From the NCBI GenBank assembly GCA_031266295.1, contig JAISBH010000171.1, positions 1-6,036 on the forward strand: 6,036 nt of DNA. The letters run 5' to 3'. Shown here piece after piece: positions 5,483 to 6,036 of this stretch. Position numbers and translations under genes: made by a program. Position 1 is the first letter of the stretch. Each line of letters begins with the position of its first letter. The notes beneath the pieces are model-generated. The model was not told the origin of the DNA and ran no database searches. It saw nothing but the letters and a program-made list of their open reading frames with translations. The stretch is from Oscillospiraceae bacterium. Lineage in GTDB: Bacteria; Bacillota; Clostridia; Christensenellales; Aristaeellaceae.

Positions 5483-6036
5483 ATGATTAACTTGCCGTCA
5501 CCTGCATTGCAGATCAACTTTGCTTTTGCCCTGAAAGAAGTAAGGGAGCGAATGCTTGCTGAAGCGCTCCAACAATGTGTTGAAGAACTGGATTTGACTC
5601 TTTTGGATTCACAGCTGCATGAGTATGCCGATGATATCTCATTGAAGCGGGTTGCATCACTGGGGTTGCGCGGTGAATTGCTCTTTGCCGTACCATGTAT
5701 CTTGGAACGGCGCCCGTCCTTATTGGGGTATTATCGTTTGCTTTTGGGCTATAGCCAGAAAGTATTTTATACTGGCGAATCGGGAGTCGGCAAATTCAAG
5801 ATGATGGAAGAACAAGATGTAATTTCAACGCGCCAAAATGAATGTCTCCCTGAATTGTGCAAAGCTCTTTGCGCAAGCGCGACTCTTTTAATTCAAGGTT
5901 TAGCGGACTATATGCTTGATCGTGAGTTTCTTGACGATTTGACCTTGCTGACGTTGGGTCCTCAACTTAGGGGAGGTGCAAACGTCCAGAGGGGAACAGC
6001 GGCAATCATTCAAGTTTTTGAGGTTATCCAAGAAAT
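5483..6036 (+). CDS. Probable type II restriction endonuclease, XcyI/Cfr9I-like, C-terminus cut by window edge
   Basis: The frame is open from ATG 5483 to the right edge, giving 184 complete codons. I recognise the XcyI-type endonuclease family (C^CCGGG cutters, about 330 residues) from two blocks: GLRGELLFAVPC to GYYRLLLGYSQKVFY (61-96), and LTLLTLGPQLRGGANVQ to VF (153-179). This is recall of family wording, not an alignment. The PD-(D/E)XK metal-binding active site expected for such enzymes is not in the visible part and should lie beyond the edge, so catalytic integrity cannot be judged. The ATG is one base after the methyltransferase TAA, with only a weak ribosome site (GGTGGG), so translation is probably coupled to the methyltransferase. 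That order lets protection be made first. If the family call is wrong, it is still best explained as the partner of the methyltransferase. Confidence 0.68.
   Translation, partial: MINLPSPALQINFAFALKEVRERMLAEALQQCVEELDLTLLDSQLHEYADDISLKRVASLGLRGELLFAVPCILERRPSLLGYYRLLLGYSQKVFYTGESGVGKFKMMEEQDVISTRQNECLPELCKALCASATLLIQGLADYMLDREFLDDLTLLTLGPQLRGGANVQRGTAAIIQVFEVIQE

Noticed and set aside
5514..5696. A 60-codon minus-strand open frame
   Set aside because: It is antisense to the endonuclease gene and has no ribosome site or recognisable feature.
1..6036. CRISPR array, transposase or insertion-sequence ends
   Set aside because: I saw no regularly spaced repeats, no transposase-like protein and no terminal inverted repeats with target duplication.

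Overview
The window reads as part of a bacterial chromosome, most likely Bacillota (Clostridia- or Paenibacillus-like). The reasons are an M3B oligoendopeptidase F, GAGG-type Shine-Dalgarno sites, consensus-like -35/-10 boxes with 17-nt spacers, and a tRNA gene with encoded CCA. The phylum is an inference and the genus cannot be read from the sequence.

Layout. Bases 1-3092 hold two minus-strand genes that probably form an operon: an MFS transporter (1626-3092), then pepF (1-1600, C-terminus cut by the window edge), separated by 25 nt. A 175-nt regulatory region (3093-3267) separates them from a plus-strand aldo/keto reductase (3268-4248). This region contains two well-formed promoters that face each other, an 18-bp perfect palindrome over the plus -10, and a third copy of the same half-site over the minus -10. 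After the reductase comes a 158-nt gap with a short direct repeat, a GC-rich hairpin without a U tract, and a strong tRNA promoter. A tRNA-Ser(GGA) gene (4407-4497) and its intrinsic terminator (4510-4560) follow.

The last 1.4 kb (4606-6036) differs in character, with visibly lower G+C in the methyltransferase gene. It carries a beta-class DNA methyltransferase (motif IV TSPPYW before motif I DPFFGSGT) and, one base after its stop, the start of a gene that resembles the XcyI/Cfr9I family of type II restriction endonucleases. Together they look like a type II restriction-modification cassette placed immediately behind a tRNA gene. If the endonuclease assignment holds, the likely target is CCCGGG with N4-cytosine methylation, but that specificity is an inference from family resemblance.

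How the genes work together. The transporter and peptidase share a transcript, and the reductase is controlled from the same regulatory region, possibly by one unseen repressor. The substrates of the transporter and reductase cannot be told. The restriction-modification pair is functionally separate: the methyltransferase protects host DNA and the endonuclease cuts unmodified incoming DNA. I see no wholly new system. The items most worth a second look are the face-to-face promoter/operator region and the tRNA-adjacent restriction-modification cassette.
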